Shown here: positions 7,578-16,698 of the stretch, piece by piece
Numbering within the stretch: position 1 is the first letter of the stretch
Layout: each line of letters starts with the position of its first letter
Assembly (NCBI GenBank): GCA_028697725.1
Contig: JAQVEG010000013.1
Location: 1-53,621, forward strand
Direction: 5' to 3'
Source: Anaerostipes sp.
GTDB taxonomy: Bacteria; Bacillota; Clostridia; Lachnospirales; Lachnospiraceae
DNA: 53,621 bases
Program-made: the position numbers and the translations under genes
Notes under the pieces: generated by a model
Told to the model about the DNA's origin: nothing
Database searches by the model: none
What the model saw: only the letters and a program-made list of their open reading frames with translations

Positions 7578-8102
7578 TTAATGATTCATACATGCTTTGG
7601 CTGTTTTAATATCGGGAACTGCAGATAATATTGGCAGTAAAATAGTTGAGATAACCAATCCTGATAAGCCTTGTATTGTGTTAGAAGGAATGCTTGCAAA
7701 TGCTGCCACTCCCTCCGTAATGTAAGAGTAAATAAAGTATCCTGTAACAACAGTTATAGTTCCAGCGATACCACAAGGAATCATAGCAACTACATTGGAT
7801 ACATGTTTCTTCTTTAAATACGAGAAAATACATGCTGCAAAAAATGCAACTAAGAATTTCACAATAAATGTAACAGGGGCATAATAAGCGTATCCTGTAA
7901 AAATATCAGCGAAAGCTGATCCAAGTCCTGCGGCAAATGCGCCATACTTCTTTCCTAAAATAACACCACTTAGAATGACAAAAGCATCGCCAAGATGGAT
8001 GTAACCACTTGTTCCAGGGGTTGGAATCTGGATTAACATTGTCGCAACACAGCACAATGATGCAAATAAAGCGGTATATACAATTTTTTTTGTTTGGTTC
8101 AT
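7578..8102 (-). CDS. ECF transporter S component (vitamin uptake)
   Basis: A 174-aa membrane protein with about five to six hydrophobic segments and the family signature IHLGDAFVILSGVILGKKYG followed by GSAFADIFTGYAYYAPVTF. It is the substrate-binding subunit that docks on a shared EcfAAT energy module encoded elsewhere. The family resembles PF07155/PF12822-type S components. Being beside thiM-thiE suggests a thiamine precursor such as HMP, but pyridoxine or riboflavin cannot be excluded. ATG is preceded by AGAGGA. Confidence 0.88.
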   Translation of the reverse strand: MNQTKKIVYTALFASLCCVATMLIQIPTPGTSGYIHLGDAFVILSGVILGKKYGAFAAGLGSAFADIFTGYAYYAPVTFIVKFLVAFFAACIFSYLKKKHVSNVVAMIPCGIAGTITVVTGYFIYSYITEGVAAFASIPSNTIQGLSGLVISTILLPILSAVPDIKTAKACMNH

Positions 8103-8169
8103 AATAAGTCCTCTCTTTCAAATGTATTCTTTGCTTGTTATCATAAAATGAAATTGGTATGAATTAAAA

Positions 8170-8198
8170 TGCCAGATATAACATATTTGGCAGTGCCA
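8170..8198. promoter_or_regulatory. TGCCA-type dyads between divergent genes, candidate operator
   Basis: TGCCAGATAT-AAC-ATATTTGGCA (8170-8192) is a 10-bp inverted repeat with one mismatch, and TGGCA-G-TGCCA (8188-8198) is a second perfect dyad sharing a half-site. Three TGCCA half-sites lie between the divergent ECF and hydratase genes, about 50 bp before the hydratase -10. The regulator is unknown. Confidence 0.4.
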
Positions 8199-8244
8199 GA
8201 TTCTTCAATTTATAAAATGACTTTTCTAAAATTATTATCTATGC

Positions 8245-8250
8245 TATAAT
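8245..8250 (+). promoter_or_regulatory. Extended -10 promoter of the hydratase operon
   Basis: TGC-TATAAT (8242-8250) lies 30 bp before the hydratase ATG; no good -35 is visible, as usual for extended -10 promoters. Confidence 0.55.
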
Positions 8251-8280
8251 TTTAAAAAATGATTGCAGGAGGCAAGTGAC

Positions 8281-10566
8281 ATGATAAAGATTTTTGATCA
8301 AGGTGCTTTTTTGGTAAATGGCACAGAATTAGTAGATGAGAAAGACCAGGGAAAGTTAAAGCAGATGACAGGGGTTGTACCTTCTAAGGAAGAAGCAGCT
8401 AAAAATACAATCGCATATAGCATTCTTGAAGCACACAATACTTCAGGGAATATGGAGAAATTACAGATTAAATTCGATAAGTTGACATCACATGATATCA
8501 CATTTGTTGGAATTATTCAGACAGCAAGAGCGTCTGGAATTGAAAAGTTTCCAGTACCATATGTTTTGACTAACTGTCACAATAGTTTATGTGCAGTAGG
8601 CGGTACCATTAATGAAGATGATCATATGTTTGGACTTACAGCAGCGAAAAAGTATGGTGGGATGTATGTACCTCCTCATCAAGCTGTAATTCATCAATTT
8701 GCAAGAGAGATGCTTGCAGGCGGTGGAAAGATGATTTTAGGTTCAGACAGCCATACTCGTTATGGAGCCCTTGGAACTATGGCTATGGGAGAAGGTGGAC
8801 CAGAGCTTGTAAAGCAGTTGCTAAGCCGTACATACGACATTAATATGCCAGGAGTCGTTGGAATCTACTTAAAGGGAAAACCAGCCCTTGGAGTTGGACC
8901 ACAAGACGTTGCACTAGCTATTATTGGAGCTGTGTTTGAAAGTGGATATGTGAATAATAAGGTCATGGAATTCGTAGGACCTGGAGTTGATAATTTAAGT
9001 GCTGATTTTAGAATTGGTGTGGATGTTATGACAACAGAGACAACTTGTCTTTCTTCTATCTGGAAGACTGACCAAGTAATTAAAGACTTCTATGATGTTC
9101 ATCAACGAGTAGATGAATATAAGGAATTGAATCCAGGAGATGTAACTTATTATGATGGAATTGTAGAGGTTGATTTAGATAAGGTAAAACCTATGATTGC
9201 TATGCCATTTCATCCAAGTAATGTATATACCATTGATGAAGTGAATGCCAATCTTTCTGATGTACTTGCAGAAGTTGAAAAGCGTGCGCTAGTTAGTTTA
9301 GATGGAGCAGTTGACTATTCACTTCAAGACAAGATTAGAGATGGAAAGCTTTATGTAGATCAAGGTATTATCGCTGGATGTGCAGGTGGTGGATATGAGA
9401 ATATTTGTGAAGCATCTAATATCTTAAAAGGTGCAAGTATTGGTGCCGATGAATTTACATTAAGCGTTTATCCTGCAAGTACACCAATTTATATGGAATT
9501 AGTGAAGAATGGAGCAGTTGCCAGCCTAATGGAAACAGGTGCTATTGTTAAGACAGCATTTTGTGGACCATGTTTCGGTGCTGGAGATACACCTGCTAAC
9601 AATGCATTTAGTATTCGTCATTCTACAAGAAACTTCCCAAATAGAGAAGGTTCTAAATTACAAAATGGACAGATTTCATCAGTTGCACTTATGGATGCAA
9701 GATCAATTGCGGCAACAGCAGCAAATAAAGGATATTTAACAGCGGCTACAGATGTTGATTATAATGCAGATGTTCCAAAATACTACTTTGATAAGACAAT
9801 CTATGAGAATCGTGTTTTTGATAGTAAGGGAGTTGCAGATCCAAGTGTTGAAGTTCAATTTGGACCAAATATTAAGGACTGGCCTGCAATGTCTCCATTG
9901 CCAGAGAATATGTTATTAAAAGTTGTTTCAGAGATTCATGATCCAGTGACAACAACAGATGAATTGATTCCATCTGGAGAGACATCTTCTTATCGTTCCA
10001 ATCCATTGGGACTTGCTGAATTTACATTGTCAAGAAAAGATCCAGCTTATGTTGGACTTGCAAAAGAGATTCAAAAGGGTCAAAAAGCAATTGAAGATGG
10101 AAAGTGTCCAGTAGAGGCTGTGGAAGAATTAAAACCAGTGATGGATGTGATTCGAGGACAATTTAGTGAAGTTGGAGAAGGAAATCTAGGCATTGGAAGT
10201 ACCATTTTCGCTGTGAAACCTGGAGATGGTTCTGCAAGAGAACAAGCAGCATCTTGTCAAAAGGTATTAGGTGGATGGGCGAACATTGCCAATGAATATG
10301 CAACAAAGAGATATCGTTCGAATCTAATTAACTGGGGAATGGTACCATTTACCATTGCAAATGGAGAATTACCATTTAAGAATCATGATTTTGTATTTAT
10401 CCCTAAGATAAGAGAAGCAATTGAAACCAAGAAAACAGAAATTCAAGCATTTGTTGTAGGGGATACAATGAAGGAAATTACCTTAATGTTAGGTGAATTG
10501 ACAGATGATGAAAGAGAAATCATCTTAAAAGGATGTTTGATTAATTACTATAGAGAAGGAAAATAG
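8281..10566 (+). CDS. Aconitase-superfamily hydratase (YbhJ-like)
   Basis: A 761-aa single-chain member of the aconitase/isopropylmalate isomerase superfamily. It shows [20 protein letters not shown] (about 154-173) and three likely 4Fe-4S ligands: C367 (AGCAGGG), C428 and C431 (FCGPCFG), followed by [10 protein letters not shown]. The C-terminal swivel domain ends in the usual family fashion. It is too divergent from AcnA/AcnB to be called aconitase; E. coli YbhJ is the closest named relative I recall, and its substrate is unknown. AGGAGG at 8268-8273 fixes the start at 8281, not the upstream TTG. The NhaC gene follows after 9 bp. Confidence 0.9.
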   Translation: MIKIFDQGAFLVNGTELVDEKDQGKLKQMTGVVPSKEEAAKNTIAYSILEAHNTSGNMEKLQIKFDKLTSHDITFVGIIQTARASGIEKFPVPYVLTNCHNSLCAVGGTINEDDHMFGLTAAKKYGGMYVPPHQAVIHQFAREMLAGGGKMILGSDSHTRYGALGTMAMGEGGPELVKQLLSRTYDINMPGVVGIYLKGKPALGVGPQDVALAIIGAVFESGYVNNKVMEFVGPGVDNLSADFRIGVDVMTTETTCLSSIWKTDQVIKDFYDVHQRVDEYKELNPGDVTYYDGIVEVDLDKVKPMIAMPFHPSNVYTIDEVNANLSDVLAEVEKRALVSLDGAVDYSLQDKIRDGKLYVDQGIIAGCAGGGYENICEASNILKGASIGADEFTLSVYPASTPIYMELVKNGAVASLMETGAIVKTAFCGPCFGAGDTPANNAFSIRHSTRNFPNREGSKLQNGQISSVALMDARSIAATAANKGYLTAATDVDYNADVPKYYFDKTIYENRVFDSKGVADPSVEVQFGPNIKDWPAMSPLPENMLLKVVSEIHDPVTTTDELIPSGETSSYRSNPLGLAEFTLSRKDPAYVGLAKEIQKGQKAIEDGKCPVEAVEELKPVMDVIRGQFSEVGEGNLGIGSTIFAVKPGDGSAREQAASCQKVLGGWANIANEYATKRYRSNLINWGMVPFTIANGELPFKNHDFVFIPKIREAIETKKTEIQAFVVGDTMKEITLMLGELTDDEREIILKGCLINYYREGK

Positions 10567-10575
10567 GAGTAAAGA

Positions 10576-12054
10576 ATGACGGGAACAGTATGGGCTTTGC
10601 TACCGCCAATCATAGCGATTGTATTAGCGTTGCTGACAAAGGAGGTTTACTTATCTCTAATCGTTGGAATTGTAACAGGAGCCTTCATGTATACTGGATT
10701 TCAGCCAGTAGAAGCCTTAGATGTTATGTTTTCCATTATGACATCTAAGATAGGAGATAATTGTGATATATTAATATTCTTAGTATTTTTAGGAATTCTA
10801 GTTGCACTGATTACCATGTCAGGTGCATCGAGAGCATATGGAAAATGGGCATTGAAGATAATCAAGAGCAAGAGGCAGGCATTATTTGCTACCTCTTGTC
10901 TTGGCGTATTGATATTTGTAGATGATTATTTTAATTGTTTAACTGTAGGGGCTGTTATGAAGCCAATTACAGACAAATTCAAGATTACAAGAGCAAAACT
11001 TGCCTACATTATTGATGCAACAGCAGCACCTGTTTGTATTATTGCACCAATTTCAAGCTGGGCAGCAGCAGTAGGATCGTCTCTTCCAAAGAATTCAAAT
11101 ATTGATGGATTTATGTTATTTATAAAAGCAATTCCATTTAATTATTATGCGTTACTAACACTTGTTTTTGTTGTTTTTCTTATCTTACTAAACGAAGATT
11201 TTTCAAAGATGAAAAAATACGAAACAATTGTTCAAAAAGAGTCGGAACAAAAAGCAGAGCATGAAGTCCATGTTATTGGAAAAGGAAAAGTTAAAGATTT
11301 AATTTTACCAATTGTGTTTTTGATTGTTTCATGTATTGGATTTATGTTATATACTGGTGGATTTTTTACTGGAAAAGGTGTCATTGAAGCACTATCCAAT
11401 TGTTCCAGTGGAAGAAGTTTAGTGTTAGGTTCTTTTGTTATTTTGATTTTTACGTTCTTATTGTATATTCCAAGAAAGGTCATTGGATTTGTTGACTTTT
11501 GTGGAAGTTTTGCACAGGGATTTAAAGCCATGACATCGGCTATTATGATTTTATGTCTTGCGTGGACATTGTCAGGTATTTGTGGAAATGAATACCTACA
11601 AATTGGAGCATTTGTTGGCGGAGTGATTCAGGGGCATATGGCGGCGAATATTGTGTTGCCAATGATATTCTTCCTAGTAGCATTAGGGTTATCCTTTGCA
11701 ACAGGAACATCTTGGGGAACTTTTGGTATCTTGATTCCAATTGCGGTTGCAGTCGTAGGACAGATACCAGCGATGTTAGCTCTTTTAGTAGGTTCTATTT
11801 TATCAGGTGCTGTATGTGGAGATCATGTATCACCAATTTCAGATACTACAATTTTAGCCTCAGCAGGGGCTAGGTGTGTTCATATTAATCATGTATCCAC
11901 GCAGCTTCCATATGCAATGCTTGTGGCCGTATGTTCTATGGCAGGATATTTAGTTGCAGGTATCAGTGGAAATGGATACATAGGATTGGTTGTATCGTTT
12001 ATATGTCTTGCCTTTGTTATGGCAGGAATTGTACTTAAAATAAAGAAAGCATAG
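10576..12054 (+). CDS. NhaC-type Na+/H+ antiporter family protein
   Basis: A 492-aa membrane protein with about 11-12 hydrophobic segments. The NhaC-family blocks FVDDYFNCLTVGAVMKP, DATAAPVCIIAPISSWAA, ATGTSWGTFGILIP and GAVCGDHVSPISDTTILAS are clear. The family exchanges Na+ for H+, and some members exchange organic acids such as malate and lactate or use amino acids. Cotranscription with a hydratase of hydroxy- or tricarboxylic-acid type hints at an acid substrate, but this is inference. Confidence 0.92.
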   Translation: MTGTVWALLPPIIAIVLALLTKEVYLSLIVGIVTGAFMYTGFQPVEALDVMFSIMTSKIGDNCDILIFLVFLGILVALITMSGASRAYGKWALKIIKSKRQALFATSCLGVLIFVDDYFNCLTVGAVMKPITDKFKITRAKLAYIIDATAAPVCIIAPISSWAAAVGSSLPKNSNIDGFMLFIKAIPFNYYALLTLVFVVFLILLNEDFSKMKKYETIVQKESEQKAEHEVHVIGKGKVKDLILPIVFLIVSCIGFMLYTGGFFTGKGVIEALSNCSSGRSLVLGSFVILIFTFLLYIPRKVIGFVDFCGSFAQGFKAMTSAIMILCLAWTLSGICGNEYLQIGAFVGGVIQGHMAANIVLPMIFFLVALGLSFATGTSWGTFGILIPIAVAVVGQIPAMLALLVGSILSGAVCGDHVSPISDTTILASAGARCVHINHVSTQLPYAMLVAVCSMAGYLVAGISGNGYIGLVVSFICLAFVMAGIVLKIKKA

Positions 12055-12064
12055 AGGTTTATTC

Positions 12065-12997
12065 ATGGAAAATCTTGCACAAGAAGCAATCCAAGAGATT
12101 GGGAAAGCGATTGTTGGTAAAAAGCATATTATTACACAGGTAATGACTGCAATTTTAGCAAATGGTCATATTTTGATTGAAGATATCCCAGGTGTTGGAA
12201 AGACAACATTAGCATTGTCCTTTTCTAGAGTCTTAGGATTGGACTATCAAAGAATACAATTTACTCCAGATGTAATGCCTGCAGATATTGCCGGATTCTC
12301 TATGTACAAACAGGGCAGTGATTCCTTTGAGTATCAAGAAGGTGCTGCAATTACTAACTTACTGTTGGCAGATGAAATTAATCGAACATCTCCAAAAACC
12401 CAGTCTGCATTATTAGAAGCCATGGAAGAAAAGAAAATCACAGTGGATGGAGTCACAAGAGAATTACCAGATCCCTATATTGTAATTGCAACTCAGAATC
12501 CTTTAGGATCCATTGGAACACATTCTTTGCCGGAATCACAATTGGATCGTTTTATGATTAAGACATCTATGGGATATCCAGACCGTCAAAGTGAAATTAC
12601 CATGTTAAAACAAGAGCGAGTGAATATTGCAGTAGAATCTTTGCAGGAATTAGTGCAGGGAGAAGATTTATTAGAGATGCGAAAAGCAGTAGAAGCTGTT
12701 TTTATCCATGATGATTTGTACACTTATGTGGTAGATATTGCAAATGCAACAAGAAATAGTATAAAACTAGAATTGGGATTAAGTCCACGAGGAACCATTG
12801 CATTGATGCAAATGGCAAAAGCCAATGCGTTTCTTTCAGGAAGAGATTACTTAATACCAGATGATGTGAAAGATGTGTTTTTAGTAACAACCAATCACCG
12901 AGTTCTTAGAAGTAAGGAAGCAAGAATGACAAATGAATCTGTAGAGTCAATCTTAAAAGGATTATTGGCTGCGGTACCGTTGGATTTAGCAAGGTAG
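12065..12997 (+). CDS. MoxR-family AAA+ ATPase
   Basis: A 310-aa cytoplasmic ATPase with Walker A GVGKTT (about 43-48), Walker B LLADEINR, the MoxR stretch TSPKTQSALLEAMEE and sensor IATQNP, plus the C-terminal helical lid. MoxR proteins act as chaperones that mature or assemble partner proteins. The partner genes follow immediately: DUF58 and a transglutaminase-like membrane protein, the standard three-gene arrangement. It starts 10 bp after the NhaC gene, so it may be read from the same transcript. Confidence 0.95.
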   Translation: MENLAQEAIQEIGKAIVGKKHIITQVMTAILANGHILIEDIPGVGKTTLALSFSRVLGLDYQRIQFTPDVMPADIAGFSMYKQGSDSFEYQEGAAITNLLLADEINRTSPKTQSALLEAMEEKKITVDGVTRELPDPYIVIATQNPLGSIGTHSLPESQLDRFMIKTSMGYPDRQSEITMLKQERVNIAVESLQELVQGEDLLEMRKAVEAVFIHDDLYTYVVDIANATRNSIKLELGLSPRGTIALMQMAKANAFLSGRDYLIPDDVKDVFLVTTNHRVLRSKEARMTNESVESILKGLLAAVPLDLAR

Positions 12998-13003
12998 GTT
13001 GAT

Positions 13004-13981
13004 ATGTACGTTGTTTTGTTGTTTATGGTTGTAGGATATGCAGCTTTATATAGCAGTTTCATTGGAGGATGCTTAGGGGCATCCTTATTTCTTATGCTTA
13101 TAATTTCTATCCTTGTTACAAAAGGAAAATGTTCAAGAGAAGTTGTTTTATTTCAAAAAGAGAAGGAAGATGTTGTAGTTGGAAACTACTTTTCAATCTA
13201 TGGAGAATTAGACCACAAGGAATTTTCTAGAGGGTATGAGATAAGGGTGAAATACGAAACCAGCTATTATTTACAAGATAAGAAAAAAAAGAAGACAGTT
13301 CATACAATAGTTCCAAAAGGAGAGGAAAGATTCTTAAGCTTTCATGAGAAGATGGATCACGTGGATTTTATTAAAATCCATATTAAGAAGGTGCAATTTA
13401 GGGATGCCACTGGTACTTTGTGGTTGAATTGCAATGGAGGTGAAAAGATAACTTTTGTTTCTATGGTACAGCCTGTGATATATCCTTTGGTCCGAATGGA
13501 TGAGAAATTTAGTGATTTTCAAGAGCAGCAATGGGATTCTTTTGAAATCAAAGAATATCAAAGAGGAGACAAATTATCCAGAATTCATTGGAAATTACTG
13601 GCAAGCAAACAAACACTATTCATTAAAAATCTTTTTATGGAAGAGGAAGAAAGTGTTCGTATTTTATTTGAACAACCGAAGCATAAAGAAGTATATGAAG
13701 TTTTTTATACCGTCTTGTATTCTGTCAGTGCTTTTTTTACAGAATATCAAATTCCTTTAGTTATGTACTGCAATGGAAATGAATATATAGTTCAAAAAAT
13801 AGATGACGTAAACCAGATGCTGTGTAGTCTATTTATAAATGACTTTGAAAATAATAACATATATGTAGAGTATGATTATAAAATATCAGTGGATGGGGAA
13901 ATGATTTTATTACAAAGCAGTGATATTAGCAATGAGATATCAATCCATAAACCAGACGAAATTAAAGATATTAGATTATAG
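13004..13981 (+). CDS. DUF58 domain protein
   Basis: A 325-aa protein with two N-terminal membrane segments (about 2-40) followed by a cytoplasmic region carrying the DUF58 signature YQRGDKLSRIHWKLLASKQ (about 183-201). DUF58 proteins resemble von Willebrand A folds and nearly always accompany MoxR ATPases. The last part lacks an obvious MIDAS motif. The gene starts 6 bp after moxR and ends 7 bp before the ATG of the transglutaminase gene. Confidence 0.9.
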   Translation: MYVVLLFMVVGYAALYSSFIGGCLGASLFLMLIISILVTKGKCSREVVLFQKEKEDVVVGNYFSIYGELDHKEFSRGYEIRVKYETSYYLQDKKKKKTVHTIVPKGEERFLSFHEKMDHVDFIKIHIKKVQFRDATGTLWLNCNGGEKITFVSMVQPVIYPLVRMDEKFSDFQEQQWDSFEIKEYQRGDKLSRIHWKLLASKQTLFIKNLFMEEEESVRILFEQPKHKEVYEVFYTVLYSVSAFFTEYQIPLVMYCNGNEYIVQKIDDVNQMLCSLFINDFENNNIYVEYDYKISVDGEMILLQSSDISNEISIHKPDEIKDIRL

Positions 13982-13988
13982 GTGTATC

Positions 13989-16001
13989 ATGCAAAAAAGA
14001 AATGTAATAATTGAATACTGCTTTTTAAGTTTAATGCTTATTTCTGTATTAGACAGTGTTTTTGTAGGCTTTTCTGCTACAAAATATCGTTTTATTTTAA
14101 TGTTTGGAGCGTTATGCGCATTGACTCTCATCCAGTTGGTATTTAGAATTCATGGAATTTTTATTGGTTTATACGTGGTATTACTATTAGGATATATAAT
14201 TCCTTTTCATCAATGGATGATGAATGGATTTTGTCTCGTTTATAATCGAGTTATGCTTCAAATTAATACGATTTTTGATATGGGATTCTTCTATTACATA
14301 GATGTATCTATAGAAAATTACCAAAGAGATGTATTTGTTTTCTTATTATTCATTCTTCTAGTCATTAATTTACTTATTTATATATGTAGAAATCACCTTG
14401 CCATTTATGTTGTGTTAGTTTCTGTGATTGAATTTATGATTCTTATATTAACTCCTTATAATATTGTGAGCAGTTTTTTTGCTTTTCTTGTGGGGATGTT
14501 TGGATATCTGTTTTTTAGTCGTAGAAAGTATACCATCTGCCTTGTGGGATGTATCTTGCTTGGAATTGTTTCTGTGGTTCAATTAAAAGATAAAGGACTT
14601 AGAATTCATGAATTGTCTATTGTAAAGGAACAGGCAATGGAAACGGTGCGAAATATCTCTCAAGGGGATAATTACATGGTTTCTGGAGGAATAGGGGAAG
14701 GTGATATGCGACAAGCTCAAAAAATATCACCAAAAGGGATTCATTTATTCACAGTGGAAACAGACAGTGATGAGACTCTATATCTAAAAGGATTTGTAAG
14801 CGGGAACTATGAAAAGAATCATTGGGAGAGAGAAGAACAGCCAGTTACAGTGGTGGAGGGAAATAATGCAATTTCTCTTCCTTACTTATTTTTCGATTTA
14901 CATATGAGTGATTTCTTTTCTAATTTATCAGAGGACAAATTAGTTGAAAATGAAACAGATTTAAAGTTTCAATATGAAAAATTAAATGATTAATATTATT
15001 TGTGGCCTTATTTTAGTGATCTTGATTCAAATTTAGGAAGTGTCTCTGGTGATTTGTATATGACAAGAGCAAACATTCCAGTAGATTTTGCATTGACATA
15101 CTTTCCGATGAAGTCAACAGAATCCTTTTTAAAGGCGGAAACAGAATCTATCACCCAGGGAAGTCTAAGTGCCATTGAAGATAATTATACAAATTCTATG
15201 AATCAATATAATAAACAGGTAAAAAAAGAATATTTAGATGTGCCAGATAAATTAAAGAAAAATATTTTAAAAAAATTTCCAGAGTTAAAGAAACAAAAAA
15301 GTCTATATCAAAAAGTATCTTATGTTGAGAACATATTAAAAAATCAATATACATATTCTTATGAGCAGGCACAAGTGCCAAAAGGAGAAGATAGTATATG
15401 GTATTTTCTAAATCACACAAAAAAAGGTTATTGTGTTCAATATGCGTCTAGTGCAGTTATGATGTATCGAACCATGGGAATTCCAACAAGATATGTGGAA
15501 GGATATAAAGTTGATCATAGATATTTGAAAAAAAGTGATAAAGTAAAAGTGACAGATGCTTTTGCTCATGCTTGGCCAGAAATATATATAAAAAATATTG
15601 GATGGATACCAATTGAAGTTACAAAAGTAACTACCACCTCAGCACTTAAGAATGAGAAGGAAAGAAATCATGATATGTTAAATATAGTAACATTTGAACG
15701 TACATTGTATGTTTTAGATAAAATAAAGGTTGTTATTATGTTAATAACATTTGTATTATTTTTAATACATGGGTTATGGAAACTAATTTGTAACATTCAA
15801 TGGAATCGAAAGACATATAAAGAGAAAACGGCATATTATTATGATGTGCTTACCCAAACATATGGGGTAGAACCCACAGAAATAAAGGATTCTAAGGAGA
15901 TGGAGATATTTTTAAAATCAAAATATAGCCCTTATGAAATCACAAAAGAGGAGTATAATATTATTAAGATATATATTCAAATTTTACGAAAGAAGTTATA
16001 A
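13989..16001 (+). pseudogene. TgpA-like membrane transglutaminase, split by an in-frame stop
   Basis: The reading frame starts at ATG 13989 (AGGTG ribosome site) and holds seven membrane segments in its first half. An in-frame TAA at 14991-14993 interrupts it, and the same frame continues open to 16001 with the transglutaminase core: GYCVQYASSAVMMYRTMGIP (Cys), DAFAHAWPEIY (His) and GWIPIEVT, where the usual Asp is Glu, then one more membrane segment. Together this gives about 670 residues, the normal DUF3488-transglutaminase layout. The first half alone (334 aa) has no catalytic domain. No convincing ribosome site restarts the second half. A nonsense mutation, read error or readthrough are all possible. 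Confidence 0.85.
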
Positions 16002-16002
16002 A

Positions 16003-16019
16003 TGTTACACAAATGTTAA
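16003..16019 (+). promoter_or_regulatory. WalR-like box upstream of the NlpC/P60 promoter
   Basis: TGTTAC-ACAAA-TGTTAA is an exact match to the WalR direct repeat TGTWAH-N5-TGTWAH. It ends 7 bp before the -35, a typical activator position. Confidence 0.6.
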
Positions 16020-16026
16020 AAAAGTC

Positions 16027-16055
16027 TTGACAGAATTGTTACTTTCCGATAGAAT
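16027..16055 (+). promoter_or_regulatory. Sigma-A promoter of the NlpC/P60 gene
   Basis: TTGACA (16027-16032), 17 bp, TAGAAT (16050-16055). A small dyad, CCAACA-ACG-TGTTGG (16081-16095), lies in the predicted 5' leader and could form a hairpin. Confidence 0.75.
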
Positions 16056-16119
16056 AAAACATGTTGAAAGAGTAAATAACCCAACAACGTGTTGGACACA
16101 TATTATATAGGAGTTAACA

Positions 16120-16581
16120 ATGAAACGTTTTTTAGCAAGAGTAACAGTATTAGTGATGGTAGCAATTTCATCCGTTTGTTTTATGGGATCGACATCAGAG
16201 ACTAAAGCAGCTACAACAAAGGGTCAGAAGGTAACGACCTATGCAAAGAAATTCGTAGGAAATAAATACAGATACGGTGGAACTAGTTTAACAAAAGGAG
16301 TTGACTGTTCTGGATTTACAATGAAAGTATACAAGAAGTTTGGAAAGAAATTACCTCATTCATCAAGTGCTCAAAGAAAAGTTGGTACAAAGGTAAAAGG
16401 TGGAATTAAGAATGCTAAAGCAGGAGATTTAATTTGTTATAGCGGACATGTTGCAATTTATCTTGGAAATAACAAGATTGTACATGCAAGTAATTCAGCA
16501 CCATATCCAAAAGGTGGAATTAAGATTTCTACAAACGCTAGATATAGAAAGATTGTTTGTGTACGTAGAGTCGTTAAATAA
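16120..16581 (+). CDS. Secreted NlpC/P60 cell-wall endopeptidase
   Basis: A 153-aa protein with a classical signal peptide (about 1-31, cleavage near TKAA) and a single NlpC/P60 domain. The catalytic residues are visible: Cys in GVDCSGF, His in SGHVAIYLGN and the polar third residue in IVHASN. Such enzymes cut the stem peptide of peptidoglycan, usually between D-Glu and the diamino acid. There is no targeting domain, and the mature protein is very basic (many Lys), which may bind wall polymers. A monocistronic unit with its own promoter and terminator. Confidence 0.94.
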   Translation: MKRFLARVTVLVMVAISSVCFMGSTSETKAATTKGQKVTTYAKKFVGNKYRYGGTSLTKGVDCSGFTMKVYKKFGKKLPHSSSAQRKVGTKVKGGIKNAKAGDLICYSGHVAIYLGNNKIVHASNSAPYPKGGIKISTNARYRKIVCVRRVVK

Positions 16582-16594
16582 GAATACATATAAA

Positions 16595-16621
16595 GTCTGC
16601 TAGGTTTAGCAGGCTTTTTTT
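16595..16621 (+). terminator. Terminator of the NlpC/P60 gene
   Basis: An 8-bp stem (16595-16602 with 16607-16614, one G-T pair) is followed by T7. Confidence 0.85.
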
Positions 16622-16622
16622 G

Positions 16623-16653
16623 AATCTATGATTTCTTGACAGTTTCATAGATT
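16623..16653. promoter_or_regulatory. Inverted repeat around the fabV -35, candidate operator
   Basis: AATCTATGA (16623-16631) and TCATAGATT (16645-16653) form a perfect 9-bp inverted repeat separated by 13 bp. The -35 hexamer TTGACA lies in the spacer. A repressor bound here would block RNA polymerase. It does not look like the FapR or FabT consensus I know. Confidence 0.5.
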
Positions 16654-16664
16654 ACATTTATAAT
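16636..16664 (+). promoter_or_regulatory. Consensus sigma-A promoter of fabV
   Basis: TTGACA (16636-16641), 17 bp, TATAAT (16659-16664): both hexamers match the consensus exactly. Confidence 0.8.
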
Positions 16665-16698
16665 TTTAAATGATAGTGATATGAAAAGGAGAGTTTCA

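Noticed and set aside
13920-13988. Start of the transglutaminase gene at an upstream GTG.
   Set aside because: It would overlap the DUF58 gene by over 60 bp; the ATG at 13989 has a proper AGGTG site.
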